Shown: positions 1-6,799 of the stretch, one piece after another
Numbering within the stretch: position 1 is the first letter of the stretch
How the letters are laid out: each line of letters starts with the position of its first letter
Assembly (NCBI GenBank): GCA_002345475.1
Contig: DDWC01000080.1
Span: 1-8,755 of the forward strand
DNA from: Firmicutes bacterium UBA2296
Lineage (GTDB): Bacteria; Bacillota; UBA994
DNA length: 8,755 nucleotides
Reading direction: 5' to 3'
The notes under the pieces: model-generated
Databases searched by the model: none
What the model saw: only the letters and a program-made list of their open reading frames with translations
What the model was told of the DNA's origin: nothing
Position numbers and translations under genes: made by a program

Positions 1-233
1 TCATAGGACAATAGCTGAGTGTAGCTCTGCTGTACTCCAGTCAGCAAAGGGCTCATGTTGATCTGAGCGCTAGAGCCAGATGAAATATGGGTGGGCAGGT
101 TCTGCACTCGCTCCCAAACTTTCCCTAGCGTCCACACCGTCCAGACGTTAAACACTACCAGAGCTGCGATGACTCCCATGAGTGCACGTACACTGCCGGG
201 TCGCAGGTACCACGGTTGCTCTTGCTGATTCAT
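1..233 (-). CDS. Small single-span membrane protein, cut by the window edge
   Basis: The reading frame starts at ATG 233-231 and stays open to the window edge, giving 77 codons; the C-terminus lies outside. The start is well supported: AAAGGAGG lies just upstream, about 7 bases from the ATG. The protein opens with a short polar stretch (MNQQEQPWYLRPGS). A hydrophobic segment follows at about residues 17-37 (ALMGVIAALVVFNVWTVWTL), then a polar, Ser/Gln-rich tail. I therefore read it as a small membrane-anchored protein with the N-terminus inside. I do not recognise a family. It lies 77 bases downstream of the DinB-like gene on the same strand and may share its transcript, although it has its own strong ribosome binding site. 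Confidence 0.7.
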   Translation of the reverse strand, partial: MNQQEQPWYLRPGSVRALMGVIAALVVFNVWTVWTLGKVWERVQNLPTHISSGSSAQINMSPLLTGVQQSYTQLLSY

Positions 234-310
234 TTCATTCCTCCTTTGTTCACGGCACACCGCCATTGCCGACCACGGACAGGAGTGCCCATCCGCTTTG
301 TCGCGACTTG

Positions 311-736
311 CTAAACCGTATACCTCTTCGCCCAGCTTTCTGGAAAGGCAAGGCGGTTGCCGTAGACATAGCGTATTAGCTGGCCATGATGCTGCACCTC
401 GTGCTCCAGCAGGTCCAGCAGAAACTCGGTCTGCAGCGGGCTAAGCTCCCGCCCATCAAAATACTCCAGGCACTTTGCCGCGCTATCTTCCAGACACGCC
501 ATCACCATTTCCTTTGAAGTGGGATCGCTCAGCGAGCAGCTGAACCCCTGCCACGCCTCGTTATCTATGGCCTTCAGGTAGCTCTCCCTGGCGCCCACTA
601 CACACCACAACTGCTGGCCAATGGTGTTGGATGGCAAGTTAGGTAATCCCCGCATAAGGTCGCCCTGCGACAGAAACACAGCCAGGTCCCGGGTAAGGCC
701 AAATGCCCTGTTTAGGCGGTTGACGATTGCGTCCAT
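311..736 (-). CDS. DinB-like four-helix putative metal-binding protein
   Basis: A 141-residue protein with the size and pattern of the DinB/YfiT-like superfamily: four-helix bundles that usually bind a divalent metal through three His residues. The start ATG at 736 is preceded by GGGGAGGTAA about 7 bases upstream. The last helix carries LEHEVQHHGQLIRY (residues 110-123), giving the family's HxxxH pair (H112 and H116). The C-terminal FPESWAKRY is also typical. At the helix-2 position where many members have the first His, this protein reads QQLWCVVGARESY, with C45 in that place; Cys may act as the ligand in this subfamily or metal binding may be altered. Biochemical roles in the superfamily range from thiol transfer to unknown, so no substrate can be assigned. 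It lies downstream of the DUF2569-like gene, with 138 bases between them. Confidence 0.8.
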   Translation of the reverse strand: MDAIVNRLNRAFGLTRDLAVFLSQGDLMRGLPNLPSNTIGQQLWCVVGARESYLKAIDNEAWQGFSCSLSDPTSKEMVMACLEDSAAKCLEYFDGRELSPLQTEFLLDLLEHEVQHHGQLIRYVYGNRLAFPESWAKRYTV

Positions 737-815
737 TGGCGATTACCTCCCCTATCAAATGAGACGACGGTCAATGCTTCGGGACTTCTCCCGCTTTCTG
801 CATTCATAGCCGGAC

Positions 816-860
816 AAGCACCGGAACACACTGAAGCAGAAAGAACCGACCCCGGTGCTT
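816..860. repeat. 9-bp perfect inverted repeat between two minus-strand genes
   Basis: AAGCACCGG (816-824) and CCGGTGCTT (852-860) form perfect 9-bp arms around a 27-base loop. They lie 14 bases past the stop of the DUF2569-like gene and before the DinB-like gene. The position suggests a transcript 3'-end or processing hairpin. No T-run follows on the minus strand, so it is not a standard intrinsic terminator. A second small hairpin lies beside it at 780-793 (CGGGA, loop CTTC, TCCCG). Confidence 0.5.
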
Positions 861-874
861 CCGTAGCATTCAGC

Positions 875-1399
875 TTAAGGTTCTAGCAGTGTAAACCTCG
901 CCCTTCGTGAGATGAGTAGATAAAGCAACAGGATAACTGCAAACACAACACTAGTCCCGTGAGTCAACCGCCCTAGCTGGGTGCTCTCGTAAATATTCTG
1001 TGGAAGCAGGCCACTGTTAAGAATCTGGGTAATCACATGGAAGTGATACGCCGACCAAACCGCACTCCAAAAAGATACAATGCGCAATAATAGCATAGCC
1101 TTCTTGCTCTTGCGATACATGTAGAACAGTATTGTTGCTGCTAGGACCATACTCACTAGCTGGGGCAAACTCGGATTCATAACCAATGCAATGACCGCAA
1201 AAAGCAAGGAAACATGCAGCGCCACAAACAGCACAGACAGGAAGCCACCGAACCTAATCCGGCCTCTCTCGTCGATGGCTAGTTTCAATATGATGAAGCG
1301 TCTTTCTCCGGAGGTGAGTTGCTTCGCATAACGAGCTTCCACATACTGCTGCGCTGCCTCCATTCCATTAGCCTCAGTGCTGAACGCTGTCTCACCCAT
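875..1399 (-). CDS. DUF2569-like four-helix membrane protein
   Basis: A 174-residue protein when started at ATG 1399, which sits 8 bases after a clear AAGGAGG. A TTG 24 bases upstream overlaps that site and is unlikely to be used. The first 45 residues are polar and partly helical. Four hydrophobic segments follow at about 51-74, 78-96, 104-127 and 148-164. Between segments 2 and 3 is YMYRKSKKAMLLLR, and the end reads LLYLLISRRARFTLLEP. These resemble the basic inter-helix stretch and the Tyr-Ser-Arg-Val-x-x-Thr-Phe ending that I remember for DUF2569, a family of unknown function; this assignment is from memory of the pattern and is moderate. The gene is divergent from the vWA gene, with 193 bases between their starts. 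It could head a minus-strand group with the DinB-like gene and the left-edge membrane protein. Confidence 0.6.
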   Translation of the reverse strand: MGETAFSTEANGMEAAQQYVEARYAKQLTSGERRFIILKLAIDERGRIRFGGFLSVLFVALHVSLLFAVIALVMNPSLPQLVSMVLAATILFYMYRKSKKAMLLLRIVSFWSAVWSAYHFHVITQILNSGLLPQNIYESTQLGRLTHGTSVVFAVILLLYLLISRRARFTLLEP

Positions 1400-1592
1400 T
1401 GCTCTTTGCCTCCTTAATCTCAACTAGCGACTTCCTCCCGAAAGTGGCTGCACCGCATGTCAACATTGGACACAGCCGCTCACTTTCTGCTTGCGGGGCC
1501 ACACAAGCGCAATGGCACCGCATATAATGGTAGTGCATCCTGGCGGAGGAAAACCTGCTGGGTAGCAATACCATACGGAGGTGCTGACAACT

Positions 1593-2197
1593 ATGTCGGT
1601 AGAAATCGTCTTCATTGTCGACCGCTCCGGATCAATGCAGGGCTCAGAATCTGACACCATCGGCGGATACAACGCCTTCCTCCATCGACAAAAAACTCAG
1701 GAGGGTGAAGCCAGAGTTACTACAGTGCTGTTTGACAACCTTTACGAACTGCTGCACGATGCGGTAGAGCTGCCCATGGTCAAGGGGATATGACCGAGCA
1801 AGACTACTTCGTGCGCGGTACCACTGCCCTCTACGACGCTGTCGGCCGCACCATCGAAAAGGTCAGAAGCCGTTCCTCCCGAGCCATCTTCGTAATTATT
1901 ACCGACGGAATGGAAAACGCCAGCCAGAGCTATTCTGCAGGCCATGTCAAAGAACTGGTCGGTGAGCGCCAGGCTGCCGGATGGGAGTTCTTCTACCTCG
2001 GCGCAGACCTCACAGACTTCGCTGACGCCGACCTCATCGGCATACGCCGCGATCGCAGGGCTGCCTTCTCCAAGGAAATCATCATGCAGTCTTATCAGGG
2101 TCTTGGCGATATTGTCTCTGACTTCCGCGAAGGCAAAGAACAGGACGAGAACTGGGAAAAGAAGTTAAAGAGCGAGGACGACGAACCACCGTATTAG
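1593..2197 (+). pseudogene. von Willebrand factor A domain protein, split by a frameshift
   Basis: Two adjoining frames together make one vWA-domain protein of about 200 residues. The first (1593-1793) reads EIVFIVDRSGSM near its start, the DxSxS metal-ion-dependent adhesion site (MIDAS; D10, S12, S14), then GGYNAFLHRQK and VTTVLFDNLYELLHD. The second (1790-2197) reads DYFVRGTTALYDAVGRTI, containing the MIDAS Thr, and FVIITDGMENAS, containing the MIDAS Asp. Family members continue VK-x-(M/L/I)-TE without a break. Here GGGGATATGACC has AT twice; removing one AT restores the frame as VKGMTEQDYF. The simplest reading is a 2-base tandem duplication. The first frame stops at TGA 1791-1793 inside an ATGA overlap with an ATG at 1790, so reinitiation could yield two half-proteins. 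The start was chosen at ATG 1593 because GGAGGTG (1577-1583) lies 9 bases upstream. A TATAAT is present at 1523-1528 but lacks a matching -35. A sequencing error cannot be excluded. Confidence 0.8.
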
Positions 2198-2508
2198 ACC
2201 AAAGTTGCATAACTGTAGACACACCACCTGGCGTCAAAGCCAATGTGGTGTGTTTCTTTTCCACATATGCCCTTACCTACCCAGTCTCAATGTTCCCTAC
2301 TTCCACTTCTTTTGACAAAATCCTCCCAGCTACTACGTTTATCCCTTTCGTTCTGTGTCATCGTTTGCCAACATAGGTAGGCATGATGCAAATGTGTACT
2401 TCTGTTTGCAGGAAACCAGCCGTGTGTCCCCTAAATGAAAGAACTAGCAAGCGTATCATGGGCGTACCTCTGACTATAGACCAAGACAACTGAAAGGTGG
2501 TTAACTAC
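2198..2508. other. Intergenic stretch between the vWA gene and the small ORF
   Basis: No gene is seen here. The stretch holds the vWA terminator at its left end. A TTGACA at 2312-2317 has no convincing -10 at normal spacing (the best is TACGTT). A 6-bp inverted repeat TGCAAA/TTTGCA (2387-2392 and 2405-2410, 12-base loop) could be a small operator. TATAGA at 2475-2480 lies about 30 bases before the next start but has no good -35. The promoter of the small downstream gene is probably here but cannot be fixed by eye. Confidence 0.4.
2219..2260 (+). terminator. Intrinsic terminator after the vWA gene
   Basis: ACACACCAC (2219-2227) pairs with GTGGTGTGT (2245-2253). An inner TGGC/GCCA pair (2229-2232 with 2239-2242) lengthens the stem around a TCAAA-type loop. 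The right arm runs into a T-rich tract, TTTCTTTT. It lies 21 bases past the TAG of the vWA gene. Confidence 0.85.
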
Positions 2509-2757
2509 ATGTCAAGGAGAGCTAGGGAGTTTCAACGCAAGTACGGGCTGACTGATCTGGATGACAAAGACATCGAAATACTGGAAATGATGATGACTGA
2601 TTTAGCCGTAACCGGTGGCCTAATGGGCCAAATACGATCGATCGGCTTCAAGCCCGTGGAGATGCAGACCGTCAATGCCCTCTGGACTCTGACTCGCCAG
2701 AACTGGCTCATACTCCGCCAACTGCAGAAGCTCAATCGGAAACTGGACAGGATGTAA
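2509..2757 (+). CDS. Small helical hypothetical protein (82 aa)
   Basis: The frame starts at ATG 2509, 8 bases after AAAGGTGG (2493-2500); an in-frame GTG at 2497 overlaps that ribosome binding site and is unlikely. The 82-residue product has no signal peptide. It looks entirely helical: a basic N-terminus (MSRRAREFQRKYG), an acidic helix (DLDDKDIEILEMMMTDLA), a Gly pair, then a helix with heptad-like spacing (NALWTLTRQNWLILRQLQKLNRKLDRM) that could form a coiled coil or a dimer interface. I do not recognise the family. It stands alone on the plus strand after a terminator and before the 23-base repeat. The good ribosome binding site and the amphipathic pattern argue that it is real. Confidence 0.6.
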   Translation: MSRRAREFQRKYGLTDLDDKDIEILEMMMTDLAVTGGLMGQIRSIGFKPVEMQTVNALWTLTRQNWLILRQLQKLNRKLDRM

Positions 2758-2785
2758 CCCTAGTAGATGCCATGGCTATAGTGGA

Positions 2786-2808
2786 CAAAAGTACCCGCGC
2801 TTTTTGTC
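2786..2808 (+). repeat. 23-bp motif, copy 1 (hairpin-forming)
   Basis: CAAAAGTACCCG is followed by CGCTTTTTGTC. Compared with copy 2 at 7236-7258 it matches at 20 of 23 positions without gaps, in the same orientation. With two flanking bases, GACAAAA (2784-2790) and TTTTGTC (2802-2808) can pair around the CCCG core. It lies 28 bases after the stop of the small ORF. Paired, internally repeated ends of this sort occur in some insertion sequences (IS21-like elements come to mind), but no transposase is present. Confidence 0.6.
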
Positions 2809-2979
2809 AAAAAGGTAGCGACAGCTGATGACGGTCTTGGCCACTGATAGTACCCATGGTAGCATCCCCATTCTGCAAAAGGTTCTGCTTACATTACATA
2901 ACGTATTCCCATATATGACATATTAAAGGGAAGACTTTTGACACAGCCTGACGGTTCTTTTGTCTTACCAAACACCCTA

Positions 2980-5082
2980 TTATGTTTTTTTATTATCTTC
3001 TTGTGGATCCTGAGGTAAGGCCACCGGATACCTGCCCTGCCAGTCATGAGCGATCTGTCTCCAGTCAACGCCTCGCTCTTCTTTTCGGGTCCAGACATTC
3101 CAGAAGTCTGGGTCGCTCGATTGCGGTTGCTGTTCCTCAGGAAGGTCATTCATACGCACGAGCACAGGCAACTCGGTTGCCCAGCCCAGAAGAATCGCGT
3201 TCTGAGAAGGTAGCGAAGGCAGCTCCCGGAGCATGCCCTTAAGTGTATCCGGAACCAGCCGGTTCACTAGATCCTGATCTCGATCATTACTCATTCTATG
3301 AAGTAAGAATGTGTTGCACTGAGAAAGGACGGTGGGTGACAGTTCGGAAGGGCGCTGTGATGACAATAGTAATCCTAGTCCGTACTTTCGCCCTTCCCTC
3401 GCAATACGTTCGAACACTTGGCAGCACACCAACGCTGCATCCTGATTCTCTGCGTCATCCCTGTAGCGCTTGATGAAAGTATGCGCTTCTTCCATGACAA
3501 GGACTGTGGGGAGCACTTCGTGCTGAGTATGGTGCTTCCTGTATCGCTGTAGTGCTTCAAACACCATTCTTGCTACTACAGCTGCTATAATGTGAATGAC
3601 CTCAGATGGCACAAGAGAGAGGTCTATAATTGTCACACATCCATTATCTGCTGAATCTGCGCCAATATAGTTAGAAAGCCAAATGTCCAGTGTCACCTCT
3701 TCAGGGGGCTCTATCACAGATACCATCCTAGCATCGCCTAACATGGCTCTGATACGAATGAGCATCGTCTCAACATATTCTGCAACACCTAGCATCTCAG
3801 CACAGGCTTCAAGACAGCGCAAGAAGGAATCCCCTGTGAACGGCCGTGGAACATCAGCGTCTATTGGAAGTAACTCACCAACATTTCCCCCAAACACTGT
3901 GTGTGCCGCACTGGCACTTTCATACAGTGTCTCGATTTCTTGGAGAGTGAAGTCTGCATGAGAATATGGCGCAGATCGCGCTTTTTCAAGGGCAGAGATC
4001 GTATTGCTCATTTTCTCCAAAGCAGCTTGTTCTGCCTCTGTAAAGGACATGTTCGGCCCAAAAGCAGTCTTCCACTTAGTCAGCTTTTCTAAGAAACTCT
4101 TTGGTTTTGGGAAAGTACCCCAGGGGGTTCCTGCATTTCTTTCAGCCTGTATAATGCTAACAATTGTCCTTAAGAATCTGCGCATATCGTGACTCGGGCT
4201 TGCTGGCGCATCAGCCTGTCCATCGCGAACTGCACGAAGTGCGTAAGCCAAAGTTGGTCGTTGTGTTTTCCCACTAGCCTGGGCGAAAGTTGCCCACTCT
4301 GCCGAGTTCCAGAACCAAATGGGCACCTCGAGAGCAGCATCGCCAACTGATGGGTCAATTTTGAAGATCCGCGGGCTGAGCGCTCCTCCATCTCCGCGAA
4401 ATGCTCTCCCATATTCCCCATTGGGATCTAACAGTATGAACCTAGCATTAGGCGCTACGCCATGTTGTTGGGCTGCTTGCAATGACCACCGAATCAACCC
4501 CGCAACTGAACACGACTTGCCACTCCCTGTATTTCCAAGTACTGCGAGGTGCCTCCCAAACATTCTATCTGGATCGATACATACATCAGCATTCCCCGCC
4601 AATGGACTCGTACCTATCTTGACCCTCCTGTTATCTCCTGACTCAACAATAGAGCGGAGCTGCTGTTGGGTGGGAAGCAAGACACTATCGCCAACTGAAG
4701 GGAAAACATGGGCGCCACGTCTGAACCGATAACGCTGTTTCAGATCTAAGTCTATCATCGTGTGAAGCGTCCCAAGGGGATTAAGGCTCATTTTCCGTAG
4801 CGGATATGGCAAATCCACCAGGCCAAAATCCTGCATACCACGCCGTTTAGGATAAGCCGAACGCTCAACTGTCAGCCACTCCACCTGCCCAACTAAGTAG
4901 CCTTCATCACTAGCTATTAGCACATAACTGTTAACCCGGGGAAACGGCCTAGGAGTCCCCGTATTTAATGCAACTGACTCAGGGGCCTCAATATCAAGTG
5001 ACACTTTGATCTCGCTAGGTGAGACAAACTCAACTGTTCCAATGTGTAACGACTCGGCATATTCAAGCGGACTAGGGGTCAT
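2980..5082 (-). CDS. herA: HerA-type ATPase of a SIR2-HerA defence operon
   Basis: A 700-residue FtsK/HerA-superfamily ATPase (DUF87 type). The N-terminal about 160 residues look like the beta-rich HAS-barrel region of HerA. Walker A is GNTGSGKS (183-190). LLDPNGEYGRAF (217-228) is the HerA-type Asp-x-x-Gly-Glu-Tyr motif. Walker B is VLVMEEAH (527-534), with E531/E532 as catalytic candidates. REGRKYGLGLLLSSQRPSEL (562-581) and LLHRMSND (593-600) match the HerA sensor and arginine-finger region. HerA proteins form hexamers that translocate on DNA; beside SIR2 they assemble with and control it in phage defence. I chose ATG 5082 because GGGAGGTGA precedes it by about 5 bases; earlier in-frame starts lie inside the SIR2 gene without such a site. 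The start overlaps the SIR2 stop by 11 bases, indicating translational coupling. An insert of about 200 residues between the Walker motifs (roughly 250-460) is helical and may be system-specific. No clear terminator follows. Confidence 0.92.
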   Translation of the reverse strand: MTPSPLEYAESLHIGTVEFVSPSEIKVSLDIEAPESVALNTGTPRPFPRVNSYVLIASDEGYLVGQVEWLTVERSAYPKRRGMQDFGLVDLPYPLRKMSLNPLGTLHTMIDLDLKQRYRFRRGAHVFPSVGDSVLLPTQQQLRSIVESGDNRRVKIGTSPLAGNADVCIDPDRMFGRHLAVLGNTGSGKSCSVAGLIRWSLQAAQQHGVAPNARFILLDPNGEYGRAFRGDGGALSPRIFKIDPSVGDAALEVPIWFWNSAEWATFAQASGKTQRPTLAYALRAVRDGQADAPASPSHDMRRFLRTIVSIIQAERNAGTPWGTFPKPKSFLEKLTKWKTAFGPNMSFTEAEQAALEKMSNTISALEKARSAPYSHADFTLQEIETLYESASAAHTVFGGNVGELLPIDADVPRPFTGDSFLRCLEACAEMLGVAEYVETMLIRIRAMLGDARMVSVIEPPEEVTLDIWLSNYIGADSADNGCVTIIDLSLVPSEVIHIIAAVVARMVFEALQRYRKHHTQHEVLPTVLVMEEAHTFIKRYRDDAENQDAALVCCQVFERIAREGRKYGLGLLLSSQRPSELSPTVLSQCNTFLLHRMSNDRDQDLVNRLVPDTLKGMLRELPSLPSQNAILLGWATELPVLVRMNDLPEEQQPQSSDPDFWNVWTRKEERGVDWRQIAHDWQGRYPVALPQDPQEDNKKT

Positions 5083-6484
5083 TTCGCTCACCTCCCACTG
5101 ACTCGCCCGTCTTACTGTCCCCCTGATCATCATTGCTGAAACGTGACCTTAGTAACTCAGCCATCCGAAAGGTGGTTCTGTCAATCGCAGATTTTGGCAG
5201 GTAATGGGTGACCAGGTTGTCTAGACTCCCAATATGATTACCGATTAGCAATGTCACCTGTGCGGGCCTCGCCATCTCTCGATAGGTTCTCATGATCCGC
5301 CCCATCGGGTCATCAAAAGAGATAACAACCAGATGTGTAGACGGGATTGTTAGCATATCCTCAATCACCCTGTTGATGTGCTCGTCACCAAAACTATATC
5401 CAAAAGTCACGAGCGTACTATTGGGACGACATATTGCGGCTGCAAAGTCGCGGAAAAGGTCAACGTAAGGATAGGATGCAGTTTCCCGATCCTTAGCGGA
5501 GTTAGGATAGATCATCAAGTTTGCAGACGTTGCGCCCCTCAGCTCTGGCGCATGTAAATATGGCGCAATTGACTCAGCACCGAATGGTAGTCCGATGCGA
5601 CGGATCTTACGGCCGACATAAATCCAGTCGACAGAACCATGAAGTTTCGTGAACCGACTGACACCTTCCAGATAGCGAGGCTCGCCACGGATACCTGGAG
5701 GGTTATAGTGAAGGTCAATGCTCAGGCGTGTAGAGCGAAATACAGGGGCGAGGGAGCCGACAAAGCGGTCAACTAGATGTAACCCGGCTACTTCAGCGCC
5801 GGCTTCTATCAACCTGTCATAGTTGGTTGTAAATATGTGCAGCCTGTCTCTTGTCCCAGAACGGCCAGAGAAACTGACCAAAAAATTCACCAAATACCCG
5901 AAAGCCTGTTCTTTCAGATGTTGCGGTGCAATAGCGACACTTCGCTCTCCCTCAAGAATTGAGGATGCGAAATCGGTCAATGCTCTCTCTATATCATTTC
6001 TAAGTGCTGCTGTTTCTCGCTTCATCTTCTTGACGCCTCGAACGGGCTGTAGACAAAGGTGTTCCAGCCCCCTCAATAGCTCGTTCGCCACACGAATTTG
6101 ATCCTCGATGTTTGAGCTATCTCTTCCAGCTGCTTGTGCCGTCGATGCCGCAGCCTCGTCTAGCGCTGTCTCGAAAACACTCAAGTCAATTTTCTCCATT
6201 CCATGGAGTCTTTCGCCGGTTGCAGCATTATGAACTGCATGTGTGAGGCCAGACCCCACCAAAAGAGCAAGGTGCTCTGACTGAAATAGTGCAGTTAACC
6301 ATGGTTCAACACGGGGCCGCAGTTTCTCTGGGCCAAATTCTTCGTCAGTCTGCAACCAAGAGCATTGTGTTCCCGACTTCAGAGTGAACTTACCTCTCTC
6401 AGTCGGCTCAAAAATAACAGGTTCATTGTCGTCTCTGCTTTTCAGGATATTATGTTTCGTCTTTTCCTCTCTCTGGCTGATCAT
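5072..6484 (-). CDS. SIR2-domain protein, putative NAD+-consuming defence effector
   Basis: A 470-residue protein with SIR2-family motifs in order: LLVGSGLT (74-81), the Gly-rich NAD-binding turn; IFTTNYDRLIE (217-227), with the conserved TxNYD; TKLHGSVDW (279-287), with the catalytic His at 282; and LVTFGYSFGDEHI (358-370), the family's GYSFxD motif. Its typical partner HerA follows directly, so the likely role is abortive anti-phage defence through NAD+ hydrolysis, as known for SIR2-HerA (Nezha) systems, rather than protein deacetylation; this is inferred from family and context. The first about 70 residues precede the SIR2 fold and are not recognised. The C-terminal tail (about 445-470) is polar. 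The start at ATG 6484 has GAGGGGAGAGG just upstream. It is the first gene of the two-gene operon. Confidence 0.9.
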   Translation of the reverse strand: MISQREEKTKHNILKSRDDNEPVIFEPTERGKFTLKSGTQCSWLQTDEEFGPEKLRPRVEPWLTALFQSEHLALLVGSGLTHAVHNAATGERLHGMEKIDLSVFETALDEAAASTAQAAGRDSSNIEDQIRVANELLRGLEHLCLQPVRGVKKMKRETAALRNDIERALTDFASSILEGERSVAIAPQHLKEQAFGYLVNFLVSFSGRSGTRDRLHIFTTNYDRLIEAGAEVAGLHLVDRFVGSLAPVFRSTRLSIDLHYNPPGIRGEPRYLEGVSRFTKLHGSVDWIYVGRKIRRIGLPFGAESIAPYLHAPELRGATSANLMIYPNSAKDRETASYPYVDLFRDFAAAICRPNSTLVTFGYSFGDEHINRVIEDMLTIPSTHLVVISFDDPMGRIMRTYREMARPAQVTLLIGNHIGSLDNLVTHYLPKSAIDRTTFRMAELLRSRFSNDDQGDSKTGESVGGERNDP

Positions 6485-6544
6485 AGCCTCTCCCCTCTCT
6501 ATCCAAAACTAACTCCTCTACGCCAGGCTGTCCTCTCTTACGAA

Positions 6545-6572
6545 CTTATCCTCGCCATTTTTCTCTGCTCAA
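6545..6572 (-). promoter_or_regulatory. Possible promoter for the SIR2-HerA operon
   Basis: On the minus strand, TTGAGC (6572-6567) and GATAAG (6550-6545) are separated by 16 bases and lie about 60 bases before the SIR2 start. Both boxes deviate from consensus. A consensus TTGACA also occurs at 6634-6629 but has no acceptable -10 at normal spacing. Tentative. Confidence 0.25.
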
Positions 6573-6742
6573 ACGTTCACACTAAACAAAACCAGGCATC
6601 CATGAATGCCGCTGGTGTTATGTTTGTGTGTCAACCTGAAGAACACAAGCTTTGACGAGACAACTCATGCTCCCTGCCAGTGATAGCATGTTCCCCATTT
6701 TTCAGCCATCAAACATGATCCAGTCGCCAGTATGGTTTCGCG

Positions 6743-6783
6743 GATGACTTCATCGGTTCGCGGGCAATAACGCACGCGAACTG
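6743..6783. repeat. Two adjacent inverted repeats after the hsdS remnant
   Basis: GATGA-CT-TCATC (6743-6754) is followed directly by CGGTTCGCG (6754-6762), a 12-base loop, and CGCGAACTG (6775-6783), which pairs over 9 bp with one G-T. The stop of the hsdS remnant is 17 bases away, so on the minus strand this could be its transcript end. No T-run follows, so an ordinary intrinsic terminator is not shown; a protein-binding or structured RNA element is equally possible. Confidence 0.45.
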
Positions 6784-6799
6784 ACACTGGCCTCGCTAA

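Larger units (their letters stand above)
6485..6799. other. Gene-free stretch upstream of the SIR2 gene
   Basis: No convincing gene was found. The part nearest the SIR2 gene holds the tentative promoter. At 6677-6699 is a segment resembling 2841-2863 and onward. Near the hsdS remnant two inverted repeats lie in tandem: GATGA/TCATC (6743-6747 and 6750-6754) and CGGTTCGCG/CGCGAACTG (6754-6762 and 6775-6783). The stretch separates the SIR2-HerA operon from the hsdS remnant. Confidence 0.5.

Noticed and set aside
182..379. Plus-strand frame at the left edge
   Set aside because: It crosses the strong minus-strand ribosome binding site of the left-edge gene and the end of the DinB-like gene, and has no start signal.
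1458..1463. Minus-strand TTGACA upstream of the DUF2569-like gene as a promoter -35
   Set aside because: No acceptable -10 box follows at 16-19 bases (the sequence there is GC-rich), so I did not call a promoter.
1392..1574. Minus-strand frame upstream of the DUF2569-like gene
   Set aside because: It overlaps that gene's ribosome binding site, has no start signal, and its composition (Cys-rich, no pattern) looks non-coding.
2889..3149. A +1 frame extension of HerA through the A7 run at its end, adding about 35 residues
   Set aside because: The run is near the natural C-terminus, the extra residues show no family likeness, and no stimulatory structure is visible; the normal TAA is sufficient.
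3375..3560. Second minus-strand frame within the HerA gene
   Set aside because: It is an out-of-frame shadow of the HerA Walker B region.
4319..4732. Plus-strand frame of 137 codons
   Set aside because: It is a shadow of the HerA gene covering the Walker A region in antisense.
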